This document shows positions 28,753-37,971 of a stretch of 64,000 nucleotides of DNA, piece by piece. Numbering within the stretch: position 1 is the stretch's first letter; every line of letters starts with the position of its first letter. Location: the NCBI GenBank assembly GCA_016789405.1, contig JAEUPQ010000015.1, positions 62,001 through 126,000 on the forward strand. The letters are read 5' to 3'. The DNA comes from Lysobacteraceae bacterium (GTDB lineage Bacteria > Pseudomonadota > Gammaproteobacteria > Xanthomonadales > Xanthomonadaceae). The notes beneath the pieces were generated by a model. The model was not told the DNA's origin. It saw only the letters and a program-made list of their open reading frames with translations, and searched no databases. The translations under genes and the position numbers were made by a program.

Positions 28753-30024
28753 TCAGGCGTTGGCGGCGGGCAGGGCGGACAGGTCCAGATCGTTCACGTC
28801 GATTTCGCCGGTCATCAGTTTGTGCAGCAGCGTGCGGAATAGTTCTTCCAGCACCGCGCGCTTGCGTTTGTGCAGGTCGATCTTGCGGTCGATGGCGTCG
28901 AGGATTTCGGCGATTTCCGCTTGTTCATCCAGCGTCGGTAAAGGGACTTGAAGGCTGCGAAGGATCGAGCATGTCAACGCGCCCCTTGTGCTCCCATTGC
29001 CCGATGCCAGTTGTCGGAGATAGGTGTATTGACTTTCGAGGAAAGAAATCAAATATCGCGGGAGGATTGACTTTTCATTGGGCTGAATAAATCCGACGTG
29101 CCTGCTGACGGTGGCGTCCACTTCCAGCAGTGCGCAGTGTCCAAGCGTCTTGCCTTGACCGACGATGGCGATCAATACAGCGCCGGGTTTCAGTAGCGGC
29201 AGGCTATGATCTTTCAGGGCAGCAGGTGTGACATGGATATCCGAGCCGGAGATGTTTCTTTCATACATTCTTCCGCTGGTAATCCAAGGCAGAGTTCCTC
29301 CCTGCCAATAGGCGATGTTCTTCCGATTTGGTGTCGTACCGTTGCCGATTTTTCCGAGCGTCCCAAGTGTTGGCAATCGCCAGCTTTCGGGGATCGGCCC
29401 GATCTCACTGTCCTTCTGCGCCTCGCCGCGCAGCCCACGCGTGAAGAGTTCGCGCATGGCGGCGTTCTTCAATTCGATGGCTGTAGCTGTAGTCTTGTCT
29501 TGAATGGCGATGGATTTCCGAACCTTTGCCAGTGTGCCCGCGATTGCGCGCTGAGCATCGAAAGGCGGTTTCGGTACGTCCAGCGCAGCCAACCTGTTGC
29601 GCGACAGGTTGGGAATTGTTGTCTTGTTTCCTGCCCCCTCGAAAATCCCCAGCTGGGTGAAGGCGCATTGCAAGAAGTAAACATAGAAGTGCGGGTGAAC
29701 ATCTGTGCTTGTCGGGCGCAGGCGATGCAGGTGGTTTTGAAACGAAACAGTGTCGATTTCTCCGCTCCAGATGGCGGCGCGGCCGATCTCGCCACCTTCA
29801 CAGACAAGCAGGTCGCCGGGTAGCAGGCGCTTTTCTGCCAGCTCATGCGTCGGGATCGACATTTCGTCGAGCGTGGTCAGGTCGATTTCATCCCAGAGCA
29901 CGTTCGACGTGCGGAGGAATGGAACTTTTCCGGCCCCGGCGCGCGCGGCGGCCGACATCGTCTTTCCCGCTCCGATGTCGAATAGTTCGCCGATCGGGCG
30001 CCAATCCCATTGCTGTGCGTTCAT
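28753..30024 (-). CDS. hsdS: Type I restriction system specificity subunit
   Basis: Start at ATG 30024 (MNAQQWDW), overlapping the hsdM stop by four bases; 423 aa. It has two target-recognition domains separated by conserved helices. The first begins [20 protein letters not shown]; the second begins [20 protein letters not shown]. Each is followed by a coiled-coil segment, the last being [20 protein letters not shown] near the C-terminus. It binds a bipartite DNA site and determines where HsdM methylates and HsdR acts. The target cannot be read from the sequence. Base composition is lower in G+C than hsdM, as usual for these variable genes. Confidence 0.95.
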   Translation of the reverse strand: MNAQQWDWRPIGELFDIGAGKTMSAAARAGAGKVPFLRTSNVLWDEIDLTTLDEMSIPTHELAEKRLLPGDLLVCEGGEIGRAAIWSGEIDTVSFQNHLHRLRPTSTDVHPHFYVYFLQCAFTQLGIFEGAGNKTTIPNLSRNRLAALDVPKPPFDAQRAIAGTLAKVRKSIAIQDKTTATAIELKNAAMRELFTRGLRGEAQKDSEIGPIPESWRLPTLGTLGKIGNGTTPNRKNIAYWQGGTLPWITSGRMYERNISGSDIHVTPAALKDHSLPLLKPGAVLIAIVGQGKTLGHCALLEVDATVSRHVGFIQPNEKSILPRYLISFLESQYTYLRQLASGNGSTRGALTCSILRSLQVPLPTLDEQAEIAEILDAIDRKIDLHKRKRAVLEELFRTLLHKLMTGEIDVNDLDLSALPAANA

Positions 30025-31868
30025 AGGCGCCCCAGCAGTTGTGCCAGCGTCTTGTCGATTGCGATGGCATCCTCGTCGAGTGCCAGTAGGTCGGCGACAA
30101 TGCTCTTGATCGTGCGATGTTCGACACTGGCGCCTTGAGCGACCCACATGCCCGGACTCAAGTTGTAGTCCTTCTCCTTGGCTTCCGCCTGATCGATCAC
30201 GACCAACTCGCCATCGATCACTTCCCCCTTGCGATACGTCTCCGCAATCGCGCGCAGCTCGCCTTCGGGCAGATAGTTCTTCGGCTTGCCCTTCAGGAAT
30301 CGCTTGCTGAGGTTGTACAGCGCGATCTTGCCCTTGCGCCCGGCGGGCTTGCGCTTGTTGACCAACACGATCACGCCGGCGGCAGTGGTGTTGTAGAACA
30401 GGTTGTCGGGCAGCAGGATCACGCCGTCGATGAGGTCCTGCTCCACGAACCAGCGGCGGATATTGCGTTCCTTGTCGTCGTTCTTGCTGCCCGAGCCGCG
30501 CGTGACCGCGCCGGTGTCCAGGACCACGGCGGCGCGGCCGTGGTCATTCAGGGCGGCGACGGTGTGCTGCAGCCAGGCCCAATCGCCCTTGCCGCTGGTG
30601 ATGCCGCCGGTGGTGCGGAAGCGGTCGAAGGGATCGTTGGCGAAAAGATCAGGCTGGAACGACTGGTTCCACATCGGGTTCGCCACCACGATGTCGTGGC
30701 CGAGCGGCTTGCCGGCGGCATCGCGGAATTTGGGGTTGATCATGGTGTCGCCGCGCGCCAGTTCCACGTTCATGTCGTGGATGATCGCGTTCATCTTCGC
30801 CACGGCGTAGCTTTCGGCCTGCAGCTCCTGCCCGGACAGCTTGAGCGGGATTCTGCTGGTGGGGTCAAGTTCGCGCGCGACCAACTGCAGCTTGATCAGC
30901 AGCCCGGCAGAGCCGCAGGCGTAGTCGTGGCAGGTTTCGCCCGGCCGAGGGCGCATCAGATAGGCGATGAGGTAGCCGACTTCGGTCGGGGTGAAAAACT
31001 CGCCCGCGCTTTGGCCCGACCCTTCGGCGAACTTGCGCAGCAAGTATTCGTAGGCGCGGCCCAGGAAGTCGGGCTGTACGTCGGCCAGGCCCAGGCGGTA
31101 GCGCGGGTCGGAAAAGGTTTCGACCACGCCGCGCAGCTTGGCGGGGTTGATGTCGCGTTCGCCGTTGCGCTCGGCGCCGAAATCCACCACGTCGATCACG
31201 CCGGACAGCGATGGGTTGTGTTTGACCACCGCGCGCACGGCCTTGGTCAGGTGCTCGCCGATGTCCTTGGGTGCGGTGGGGCGGCCCTTGTCGTCGCGCG
31301 GCCAGTCGTAGGCGTCGCGCCCGCTGATCACGCCCCAGCGGGCTTCGGGCGGCAGGTAGAAGCGCAGCAGGGAATGATCGGATTCGACGATTTCCAGCGC
31401 GGCGGCTTTGTCGCCGTAGTCTTCTGCCAGGCGCGCGATTTCGTCGTCGAAGACATCGGACAGGCGCTTGAGGAACAGCAGCGGCAGCAGATAGTCCTTG
31501 AACTTGGCGGCGTCCTTCTCGCCGCGGATCGAACAGGCCGCGTCCCACAGCATCTGTTCCATGGTTTTGGTGGACGGCAGGGCCGACATGCCGCGGCCTT
31601 TGCGGCGGCCTGTCGCGGTGGCGGATGGTGTGGCCGCCTTGCTGGGCGTGGTTGCGGCGCTGGGGGCGTCGTCCAGCAGGCCATGTTCGGCCGCCATGGC
31701 TTCGATGGCGGCCATGGGCGCGCGCTGCGGCTTGGTGCCGCCGGATTCCCAGCGATTCACGGTGGCGAAGGACACGCCCAGACGTGCGCCGAGCTGTTCC
31801 TGGGTCAGGTCCAGCTTGGCGCGCAGGGTGCGCAGAAGGGTGGGGAGGTCATCGGCTTGAATTGGCAT
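30021..31868 (-). CDS. hsdM: Type I methyltransferase subunit fused to an XRE-type HTH
   Basis: I choose ATG 31868 ([12 protein letters not shown]), which places the 24-bp palindrome at 31873-31896 directly upstream; 615 aa. Residues about 5-55 are an XRE helix-turn-helix ([20 protein letters not shown], then RWESGGTKP). After an Ala/Thr linker comes a full HsdM: N-terminal bundle ([16 protein letters not shown]), SAM motif [10 protein letters not shown] (about 314) and catalytic motif [10 protein letters not shown] (about 392), where NPPF/NPPY is more usual. It makes m6A within the HsdS site. The HTH fusion suggests the methylase represses its own operon. Confidence 0.95.
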   Translation of the reverse strand: MPIQADDLPTLLRTLRAKLDLTQEQLGARLGVSFATVNRWESGGTKPQRAPMAAIEAMAAEHGLLDDAPSAATTPSKAATPSATATGRRKGRGMSALPSTKTMEQMLWDAACSIRGEKDAAKFKDYLLPLLFLKRLSDVFDDEIARLAEDYGDKAAALEIVESDHSLLRFYLPPEARWGVISGRDAYDWPRDDKGRPTAPKDIGEHLTKAVRAVVKHNPSLSGVIDVVDFGAERNGERDINPAKLRGVVETFSDPRYRLGLADVQPDFLGRAYEYLLRKFAEGSGQSAGEFFTPTEVGYLIAYLMRPRPGETCHDYACGSAGLLIKLQLVARELDPTSRIPLKLSGQELQAESYAVAKMNAIIHDMNVELARGDTMINPKFRDAAGKPLGHDIVVANPMWNQSFQPDLFANDPFDRFRTTGGITSGKGDWAWLQHTVAALNDHGRAAVVLDTGAVTRGSGSKNDDKERNIRRWFVEQDLIDGVILLPDNLFYNTTAAGVIVLVNKRKPAGRKGKIALYNLSKRFLKGKPKNYLPEGELRAIAETYRKGEVIDGELVVIDQAEAKEKDYNLSPGMWVAQGASVEHRTIKSIVADLLALDEDAIAIDKTLAQLLGRL

Positions 31869-31872
31869 GGTT

Positions 31873-31896
31873 GCGATATTTGATATAAAAGATCGC
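31873..31896 (-). promoter_or_regulatory. Candidate operator of the HTH-HsdM protein
   Basis: A 24-base imperfect palindrome with outer arms GCGAT and ATCGC and inner TTT/AAA and AT/AT pairs (10 of 12 positions pair). It ends five bases before the hsdM start, where it would cover the ribosome site and probably the -10 element (TATATC-like). Its symmetry fits a dimeric XRE regulator. Confidence 0.6.
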
Positions 31897-32076
31897 CAAG
31901 TCAAGCGCCGCTGATCCGAAAAGGCAGCGATTGATACGGCCTCGGGACGCGCACGAAGGTATTCGAGGCGTGGCCTCGGTCGCGCAGGATCAGTTTGGCC
32001 AGCGTGCCTCGTCGCTCATTGTCGAGCCGCTGGACCTCGCGAGCACGAGCTGGGCGCGTGGGGCGGCGTGAGTGAA

Positions 32077-32096
32077 TGCCGGGCACGATGCCCGGC
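32077..32096 (-). terminator. Possible weak terminator after fnr
   Basis: Stem GCCGGGC / GCCCGGC with a five-base loop, just beyond the fnr stop on the minus strand. Only a short AT-rich tail follows, so termination would be weak or Rho-assisted. It separates the nitrate block from the R-M operon. Confidence 0.4.
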
Positions 32097-32102
32097 CGGA
32101 CT

Positions 32103-32864
32103 TCAGTGCCGCAGCACCGACTTCGCCAGGCTCTCCAGCCGCGCCATGTCGCGCAGGTAGACGTCGCGCTGCTTCACTTCGATGGTGCCGTCGTTGCTCA
32201 TGCGGCGGAGGATGCGGCTGACCGTTTCCGGGGCAAGGTGCAGGTAGTTGGCGATGTCGGCGCGCGCCATCGTTAGCGTGAACCGGTGCGGCGAGAAGCC
32301 GCGCGAGGCATAGCGGCGAGAGAGCATCACCAGAAAGGCTGCCATGCGCTCGTCGGCGGTGAAATCGCCGGACAGCAGCGCGGCCTTGCCAATGTCCTGG
32401 CTGAGCAGGCGGAACAGGTGCTGCTGCAGGTCTGGCATGCGCGTGGCCAGCAGCGACAACTGCGGGAACGAAAACACGCACAGCGTGACGGTGTCGAGGG
32501 CGACCGCGTTGCACGGGTAGCGCGCGGTGTGGATGGCGTTGAGGCCGATGACCTCGCCCGGCAGGTGGAAGCCCAGCACCTGCTCGTTGCCCTGGGCGTC
32601 GATGACGTAGGTCTTCACTGTGCCGGCGCGCACCGCGGCGATGGCGTTGAACTCGTCGCCCTCGCGGAACAGGTGGTCGCGTGCGTTGAACGGGCCGGTG
32701 TGCTCGACCAGCACGTGCAGGTCGGCGAGATGACGCTTGTCGTAGCCCTCGGACAGGCAGGCCTGCGAAAAGGCGCAGGTGCTGCAGAAGCGCAGGTTGT
32801 CGCCATCGTCCGCCGCGGCGGGATTGGGTACGAGGCGGCGACCGTTGGGGAGCAGGGTGGACAT
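32103..32864 (-). CDS. fnr: FNR-type oxygen-sensing transcription regulator
   Basis: Start at ATG 32864 (MSTLLPNGRRL); 253 aa. The N-terminal CSTCAFSQAC (Cys-x2-Cys-x5-Cys) and a central Cys in ARYPCNAVALD (about 116) are the four ligands of the FNR 4Fe-4S cluster. A cAMP-receptor-type beta-barrel follows (LFREGDEFNAIAAVRAG), then a C-terminal helix-turn-helix with recognition helix APETVSRILRRM. It activates anaerobic promoters at TTGAT-N4-ATCAA sites. Matching boxes lie upstream of narK2, moaA and the porin gene in this element. It is the last gene of the nar block, four bases after the HemN-like gene. Confidence 0.93.
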   Translation of the reverse strand: MSTLLPNGRRLVPNPAAADDGDNLRFCSTCAFSQACLSEGYDKRHLADLHVLVEHTGPFNARDHLFREGDEFNAIAAVRAGTVKTYVIDAQGNEQVLGFHLPGEVIGLNAIHTARYPCNAVALDTVTLCVFSFPQLSLLATRMPDLQQHLFRLLSQDIGKAALLSGDFTADERMAAFLVMLSRRYASRGFSPHRFTLTMARADIANYLHLAPETVSRILRRMSNDGTIEVKQRDVYLRDMARLESLAKSVLRH

Positions 32865-32868
32865 CGGG

Positions 32869-34254
32869 TCAGCCGGGCACGCGCAAGGGTATGGCGGAAG
32901 CGTATGCGGAAGCGGGCGGGCTGTCGAACACGGCGGCGACCGCGCGGGCCGCCAGCCGGGCGACCCGGCCGAGGGCGATGCCGCCGTCGCGCCAGACCAA
33001 GAGACCGTTCTCGAACAGGGGGGCGAGCGCGTCCAGCGGCCCGGCGAAATAGACCTGGAAATCGATCCGGTGACGTTCCTCGAGGCTGGGCACGTCGATC
33101 CGGCCTTGGCAGAGCAGGCCCTGCAGCACATCGGCGCGGACGCGGTCGTCGTCGTCCAACTGCAGACCCTGGTGCACGGCGCGGGCGCCGCGATCGATCG
33201 CGTCCTCCCCATCGCGCCGTTGGTGGTGGGTGCTGGCATGGCCGCCGCCGAACTGGCTGTACGCGCCCACGCCGAAGCCCACCAGAACGGTATAGCCGTG
33301 CGGGCCGTAACCCATGGCATCGCGATGCAGCCGCTGGTGGCGCTGGGCGTGGACCAGGGCGTCGGTGGCGTGCGCGAACACATCCAGGCCGACGTGCACG
33401 TAACCGGCGGTCTCCAGGATGTCGGCGGCCTCCAGCAGCATGCAGGCGCGCTGCAGACCGTCGGGATGTCCAGGCCCGGGCGTCGACTGTTCGCCCGGCT
33501 GGGCGCAGTCGCGCAGGCCGATCCGATCCGGGCAGGCGCGCACCGCTGCCGCCACCATCGCCACGAACCCGTCCGTCTGCTGGCCGGGCACGCCATAGGG
33601 CAGTTCGAGCCGCACATTGGTGAAGCCCGCTGCGCGGCAGTCGTCAACCACCGTCTGCAGTTCCGTTGCGAGACAGGCGCCGGTGGCGGCCAGTCCGCCG
33701 GGGCGGCTGCCCACGCCATAGCCGATGCGATTGAAGCCCGCTTGGGCCCAGGCGGCGAGCGTCCTGCGGTCGGCATGCCCGGGCTCGACGGTCATCGCGA
33801 CATCGGTGGCGTGGCGCGGCGGGATATGGAAATGACGGCCGAGGCTGTCGAGCAGCTCGGCGATCTGCGTCGGCGCGAACCAGCGCGCCATGCCCGGCGC
33901 GAGGCTGACCTGGACCACGTCGCGGTCGCGGTCGAACAGCGTGCCGACCAGGCCGATCTCGCGGATCAGCCGCTCAAGGTAGGCGGACGCGCGCGCGCCG
34001 TCGTCGCTGCTGCGCGGCGCGGGCTCGCCACAGAAACGCGAGCGGTACAGCGCCGGCACGTCGAAATGCAGCGACAGCCGAGCCGGGATCGGGTCGCCAT
34101 TGCTCAGGCGTACGGCCTCGACAAACTCGGCGTCGCCGAAACGGCGGAATTCGCGCGGCGGCGGGTGAAGCGCGAATCGGCCAGCCGAGCGTTCGAGCAG
34201 GGTGGCGAGCGCGGCGATGGGGTCGTTCGGTGCGGGCAGGGGAGGCGACAGCAT
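32869..34254 (-). CDS. HemN-like protein lacking the radical-SAM cysteine motif
   Basis: A 461-aa protein (ATG 34254; GTG 34257 also possible). Its length, TDVAMTVEPGHADRRTLAAW, FNRIGYGVGSRP, GFTNVRLELPYGVPGQQTDG and GYGPHGYTVLVGFGVGAYSQ follow anaerobic coproporphyrinogen III dehydrogenase (HemN). However, where HemN has Cys-x3-Cys-x2-Cys for the 4Fe-4S cluster, this protein reads LHFDVPALYRSRFCGEP, with one Cys. It should be unable to cleave SAM, so the standard reaction is unlikely. It may be a haem-binding or regulatory homologue, or decayed. It lies directly before fnr in the nar block. Confidence 0.85.
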   Translation of the reverse strand: MLSPPLPAPNDPIAALATLLERSAGRFALHPPPREFRRFGDAEFVEAVRLSNGDPIPARLSLHFDVPALYRSRFCGEPAPRSSDDGARASAYLERLIREIGLVGTLFDRDRDVVQVSLAPGMARWFAPTQIAELLDSLGRHFHIPPRHATDVAMTVEPGHADRRTLAAWAQAGFNRIGYGVGSRPGGLAATGACLATELQTVVDDCRAAGFTNVRLELPYGVPGQQTDGFVAMVAAAVRACPDRIGLRDCAQPGEQSTPGPGHPDGLQRACMLLEAADILETAGYVHVGLDVFAHATDALVHAQRHQRLHRDAMGYGPHGYTVLVGFGVGAYSQFGGGHASTHHQRRDGEDAIDRGARAVHQGLQLDDDDRVRADVLQGLLCQGRIDVPSLEERHRIDFQVYFAGPLDALAPLFENGLLVWRDGGIALGRVARLAARAVAAVFDSPPASAYASAIPLRVPG

Positions 34255-34299
34255 CACGGCGACCTGCGCAAGGGGGCGGCGTTCGCGCGCATGACGCGG

Positions 34300-34941
34300 T
34301 CACGCCGCCGCGTGGAAGAAGTCGACCACGCCCGAGGACAGGTCGTAATCGGCACCGACGATCGAAAGTCCCTGTTCATCGCACATCCTGTCGAGATAGG
34401 TCGAATCTGCGCGCAGCCGCGCGGCGGTGTAGCTGACGTTGGCGCGCATGGCGTCGTGCGCCCTGCGGTCGCGGGCATCGTCGTCGTGGGGATGCGCATG
34501 TCCGTGGGCGATATCGCCCAGCGCCGGCATGATCCGGTCGACGATGGCGTGCAAGGCCGGCGACACTTCCTGGGGATGGTCGACGGCTTCGAGGGTCGCC
34601 TGGATCGCGCCGCAGTTGCTGTGGCCGAGCACGACCACGAGGCGGATGCCGAAGCGCGCGACCGCGAACTCGACGCTGCCGATCTGCGAGGGCGCGGCGA
34701 TGTTGCCGGCGACGCGAATGACGAACAGATCGCCGAGCCCCTGGTCGAACACGAACTCGGCCGGCGCGCGCGAATCCGAGCAACCCAGGATCACCGCGAA
34801 CGGCCGCTGCGCGCGAGCATGGTCCTCGCGGCGCGCATGGCTGAGCAGCGCTTCGAGGCTGACCACATGATCGACGAAGCGCCGGTTACCCTCGCGTAGC
34901 CGTGCCAGCGCCTGTTCTGCATCGAGCTGCGGACCCTGCAT
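34300..34941 (-). CDS. Beta-class carbonic anhydrase
   Basis: A 213-aa protein with the zinc-site motifs of beta carbonic anhydrases: Cys/Asp/Arg in VILGCSDSRAPAEFVFDQG (about 50-68) and His/Cys in VLGHSNCGAIQATL (about 104-117). It interconverts CO2 and bicarbonate in the cytoplasm. A His/Asp-rich loop (HGHAHPHDDDARD) near residue 150 is unusual and may bind metal. It lies three bases from narK1 and 45 bases before the HemN-like gene, so it is part of the nar transcript. Carbonic anhydrase genes in nitrate clusters may serve pH or bicarbonate supply; that is inference. Confidence 0.92.
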   Translation of the reverse strand: MQGPQLDAEQALARLREGNRRFVDHVVSLEALLSHARREDHARAQRPFAVILGCSDSRAPAEFVFDQGLGDLFVIRVAGNIAAPSQIGSVEFAVARFGIRLVVVLGHSNCGAIQATLEAVDHPQEVSPALHAIVDRIMPALGDIAHGHAHPHDDDARDRRAHDAMRANVSYTAARLRADSTYLDRMCDEQGLSIVGADYDLSSGVVDFFHAAA

Positions 34942-34944
34942 GGC

Positions 34945-36285
34945 TCAGCCCTTCGCCGCCGTGGCGGGCGAGGCGGTGGGCGGGACGGTCTGCGGCATGA
35001 TCTCCGGCAGGTCGGTGTCGCGCACCAACTGCGGATGCCGCGCCACGTCCATGCGCCGGATCGCGAAGTGCATCCACGCCAGCGCGGTCGCGACCAGCAC
35101 GAACAACAGCATGAAGCAGCTTGTCCACACGCCGATGGCATCGTTCATCGCGCCGAACACGATCGGCAGGATGAAGCCGCCGAGGCCGCCGATCATGCCG
35201 ACCACACCGCCGACCGCGCCGACATTGTCGGGGTAGTAGACCGGGATGTGCTTGTACACTGCGGCCTTGCCCAGCGACATGAAGAAGCCGAGCACGAACA
35301 CCAGCATAGTGAACGGCACCACGCCCATCGCCAGCCGGAATTCGATCGGCCCCTGGATGCCGTCGACGACGTAGGTGGTCGACGGATAAGACAGCAGGAA
35401 CGTACAGATGGCGGAGACGCCGAAGGTCCAGTACATCACCCGGCGTGCGCCGATGCGATCCGACAACCAGCCGCCGACCACGCGGAACAGGCTGGCGGGA
35501 ATCGAATAGCAGGCCGCGATCAGGCCGGCGGTTTTCACGTCCAGGCCGTAGGCGCCGGTAAGGTAGCGCGGCAGCCACAGCGCCAGCGCGACGAAGGCGC
35601 CGAACACGAAGAAGTAGTACAGCGAGAAGCGCCAGACCTGCAGGTTGCGCAGCGGACGCATCTGCACGGCGAACGGCACCGGCTTCACGCCTTCGGCCTT
35701 GCGCCGCGACAGCCCGGGATCGTCGCGGGTGAACAGGAAGAACAGCACCGCTGTCACCGCCAGACCCACCGCCCAGAACCGCGCGACGCCGTGCCAGCCG
35801 TAGGCCACCATCACCATCGGTGCCAGAAGCTTGGTCACCGCCGAACCGATGTTGCCGGCGCCGAAGATGCCCAGCGCGGTGCCCTGTTTCTCCGGCGGGA
35901 ACCACTTCGACACATAGGCGATGCCGACCGCGAACGAGCCGCCGGCGATGCCGACCGCCAGTGCCGCCATAAGAAACTGCGGGTAGGTGTTGGCGTAGGT
36001 CAGCATCCAGGTCGCGACAGCCCCGGCCAGCATGACCAGGCTGAAGACGATGCGTCCGCCGTACTGCTCGGTCCATACGCCGAGGAAGATGCGGATGACC
36101 GAACCGGTCAGGATGGGCGTGGCCGCGAGCAGGCCGAACTGGGTGTCGCTCAGGCCGAGGTCCTGCTTGATCTGGATGCCGATGATCGAAAAGATCGTCC
36201 AGACGGCGAAGCAGACGGTGAACGCGAAGGTACTGCCCCAGAGCGCGCGGTTGCGGCCGTCGATGGGGGGAGTCTGTTGCTGCAT
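34945..36285 (-). CDS. narK1: Nitrate/nitrite transporter, NarK1 type
   Basis: Start at ATG 36285 (MQQQTPPIDGRNRALWGSTF); 446 aa. It has twelve membrane helices of the major facilitator superfamily. The NarK signatures are GGGSFAVGIAYVSKWFPPEK-like (IAGGSFAVGIAYVSKWFPP) in the first half and GVVGMIGGLGGFILPIVFGA in the second. It should move nitrate in, by proton symport or nitrite exchange. A second, more divergent NarK lies on the far side of narGHJI, as in organisms that pair a symporter with an antiporter. It starts 60 bases after the PPIase gene. Confidence 0.92.
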   Translation of the reverse strand: MQQQTPPIDGRNRALWGSTFAFTVCFAVWTIFSIIGIQIKQDLGLSDTQFGLLAATPILTGSVIRIFLGVWTEQYGGRIVFSLVMLAGAVATWMLTYANTYPQFLMAALAVGIAGGSFAVGIAYVSKWFPPEKQGTALGIFGAGNIGSAVTKLLAPMVMVAYGWHGVARFWAVGLAVTAVLFFLFTRDDPGLSRRKAEGVKPVPFAVQMRPLRNLQVWRFSLYYFFVFGAFVALALWLPRYLTGAYGLDVKTAGLIAACYSIPASLFRVVGGWLSDRIGARRVMYWTFGVSAICTFLLSYPSTTYVVDGIQGPIEFRLAMGVVPFTMLVFVLGFFMSLGKAAVYKHIPVYYPDNVGAVGGVVGMIGGLGGFILPIVFGAMNDAIGVWTSCFMLLFVLVATALAWMHFAIRRMDVARHPQLVRDTDLPEIMPQTVPPTASPATAAKG

Positions 36286-36344
36286 GGGAAGGGTCTCCGT
36301 TCTGTGCGCGTCGAGGCGCCCGCGATGCGATCGATCGGATGCGA

Positions 36345-37268
36345 TCAATCGCCGGTGGTGGCAATGTGCTCCCAGCCTTCGACCGGATGGCGTTCGCGCA
36401 GGTGTTCGAGGTAGCCCTGCAGCGCGTTCTGGCGGGCTTGCGTTTCGAGATAGGCGGCCACGCGCGGCGCGGCTTCGGGCCAAGACAGCGGTTCGCCGCG
36501 GACGATGCCGTCGACGCGCACGACGTGGTAGCCGTAGCGCGTCTCGACGCCGAGGCCAGCCAGTCCTTCGCGCAGCATGAAGATCTGACGCTCGAACTCG
36601 GGCACGGTGTCGCCGCGTTCGATCCAGCCCAGCGATCCACCCTGTTCGCGTGAGGGGCAGGCCGAATGTTCAGCGGCGAAAGCTTCGAAACGCCCGGGCG
36701 TCTCCTTCAGCGCCGCGATCAGCGACTCGGCGCGGTCGCGCGCCTGGCCGCGCGCCTGGACATCGCTCGGCGCGGCCGCGAGCAGGATGTGACTCAGGCT
36801 GATGCGATCGGGATGATGCAGGCGCTCGCGATTGGCCTCGTAGAACTGGCGTACCGCGGCTTCGTCCGGCATCGGGCTGTCGACTTCGCGGTCAATCAGC
36901 TGGCGTACCAGCGCCTCGTCTTCGGTCTCGCCGTCCTCCGGCCGGGCCTGGATGCCCAGGCGCGCGCATTCCAGACGGACCAGCGCGCGGACCACCAGCG
37001 TGCGCGCGGCGTCCTCGCGCGCATGGTGCGGCGAATCGGCGCGATGCAGTTGCATCTCGCGGGCGATGTCGGCCTCGCTGATCTCGATGTCGCCCACACG
37101 CAGCCAGACGGGCGCGGGGCCGGGCACCGGTGCGGACGCGTCGTCGGCGTGGTGACCGGCATGGTCGTGGCCGTGCGCATGGTCGTGTGCGTGCTGGCGT
37201 GCGGCGTCGGACAGCGCGCCGGCGTCCATCACGATCGGTATCTCGCGGCTTGTGCGCGTCTGGCTCAT
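36345..37268 (-). CDS. Parvulin-type peptidyl-prolyl isomerase of the nar operon
   Basis: Start at ATG 37268, one base after the narI stop; 307 aa. The C-terminal parvulin domain shows DRISLSHILLA, EHSACPSREQGGSLGWIERG and TRYGYHVVRVD. The N-terminal half is a SurA/NifM-like helical domain. No signal peptide is present, so it acts in the cytoplasm, probably folding or maturing nitrate reductase, as NifM does for nitrogenase iron protein. A His/Asp stretch (HAHDHAHGHDHAGHHADD, about 26-43) could bind nickel or zinc. Parvulins are common next to narGHJI in proteobacteria. Confidence 0.9.
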   Translation of the reverse strand: MSQTRTSREIPIVMDAGALSDAARQHAHDHAHGHDHAGHHADDASAPVPGPAPVWLRVGDIEISEADIAREMQLHRADSPHHAREDAARTLVVRALVRLECARLGIQARPEDGETEDEALVRQLIDREVDSPMPDEAAVRQFYEANRERLHHPDRISLSHILLAAAPSDVQARGQARDRAESLIAALKETPGRFEAFAAEHSACPSREQGGSLGWIERGDTVPEFERQIFMLREGLAGLGVETRYGYHVVRVDGIVRGEPLSWPEAAPRVAAYLETQARQNALQGYLEHLRERHPVEGWEHIATTGD

Positions 37269-37269
37269 G

Positions 37270-37971
37270 TCAGCGCCCCCGGTAGTCGAGCGGCGGCTGG
37301 CGCTTGCGCACGATCTGGTAGGGCCGGGTGAGATAGCCCAGCGGCACCGACCAGACATGCACCAGCCGCGTGAACGGCACGATCAGGATCAGGGTCAGGC
37401 CGAGCGCGACGTGCGCCTTGTAGATCCAGTGCGCGTCGGCGATGTACTCGGCCGCGCCCGGGCGGAAGGTCACGATGTGCTGCGCCCATTCGGCCAGCTT
37501 GACCATCTGCGAACCGTCGAGGTGCTGCGCGGACACGGCGATCGAACTCAGGCCGAGGATCAGCTGCGCATACAGCAGCACCAGCACCAGGGTGTCGCGT
37601 GCGGTGCCGGTGGCGCGCACGCGCGGATTGAACAGCCGGCGCGCGAGCAGGATGGTCAGGCCGACGAAGCAGATCACGCCGAACAGGCCACCGGCGACGA
37701 TCGCTACCATCTGCTTGGTGCCGCTACTCATGATCGGCGCGTAGACCCAGTGTGGAGTGAGCAGGCCGACGAAATGGCCGCCGAGGATCGCGATCACGCC
37801 GACATGGAACCAGTTGCTGCCCAGGCGCATCCACTTGCCCGAGAGCAACTGGCTGGAGCCGGTGCGCCAGGTGTAGGCGGCATGGTCGAAGCGCGCCCAG
37901 CAGCCGATGGCGAACACCGCCAGCGCGATGTAGGGATAGATCTGGAAAACGAGCGTGTCGAGGATGTTCAT
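37270..37971 (-). CDS. narI: Respiratory nitrate reductase gamma subunit
   Basis: Start at ATG 37971, overlapping the narJ stop by four bases; 233 aa. Five membrane helices carry paired histidines for two b haems (NWFHVGVIAILGGHFVGLL near residue 55; AHWIYKAHVALGLTLILIVP near 190). It oxidises quinol on the outer face of the inner membrane and passes electrons to NarH. Length and pattern match NarI of E. coli (225 aa). It is the last structural subunit of the narGHJI set. Confidence 0.95.
   Translation of the reverse strand: MNILDTLVFQIYPYIALAVFAIGCWARFDHAAYTWRTGSSQLLSGKWMRLGSNWFHVGVIAILGGHFVGLLTPHWVYAPIMSSGTKQMVAIVAGGLFGVICFVGLTILLARRLFNPRVRATGTARDTLVLVLLYAQLILGLSSIAVSAQHLDGSQMVKLAEWAQHIVTFRPGAAEYIADAHWIYKAHVALGLTLILIVPFTRLVHVWSVPLGYLTRPYQIVRKRQPPLDYRGR

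Noticed and set aside
32869-34254. Calling this gene hemN outright
   Set aside because: The Cys-x3-Cys-x2-Cys motif required for the reaction is absent, so only HemN-like is justified.
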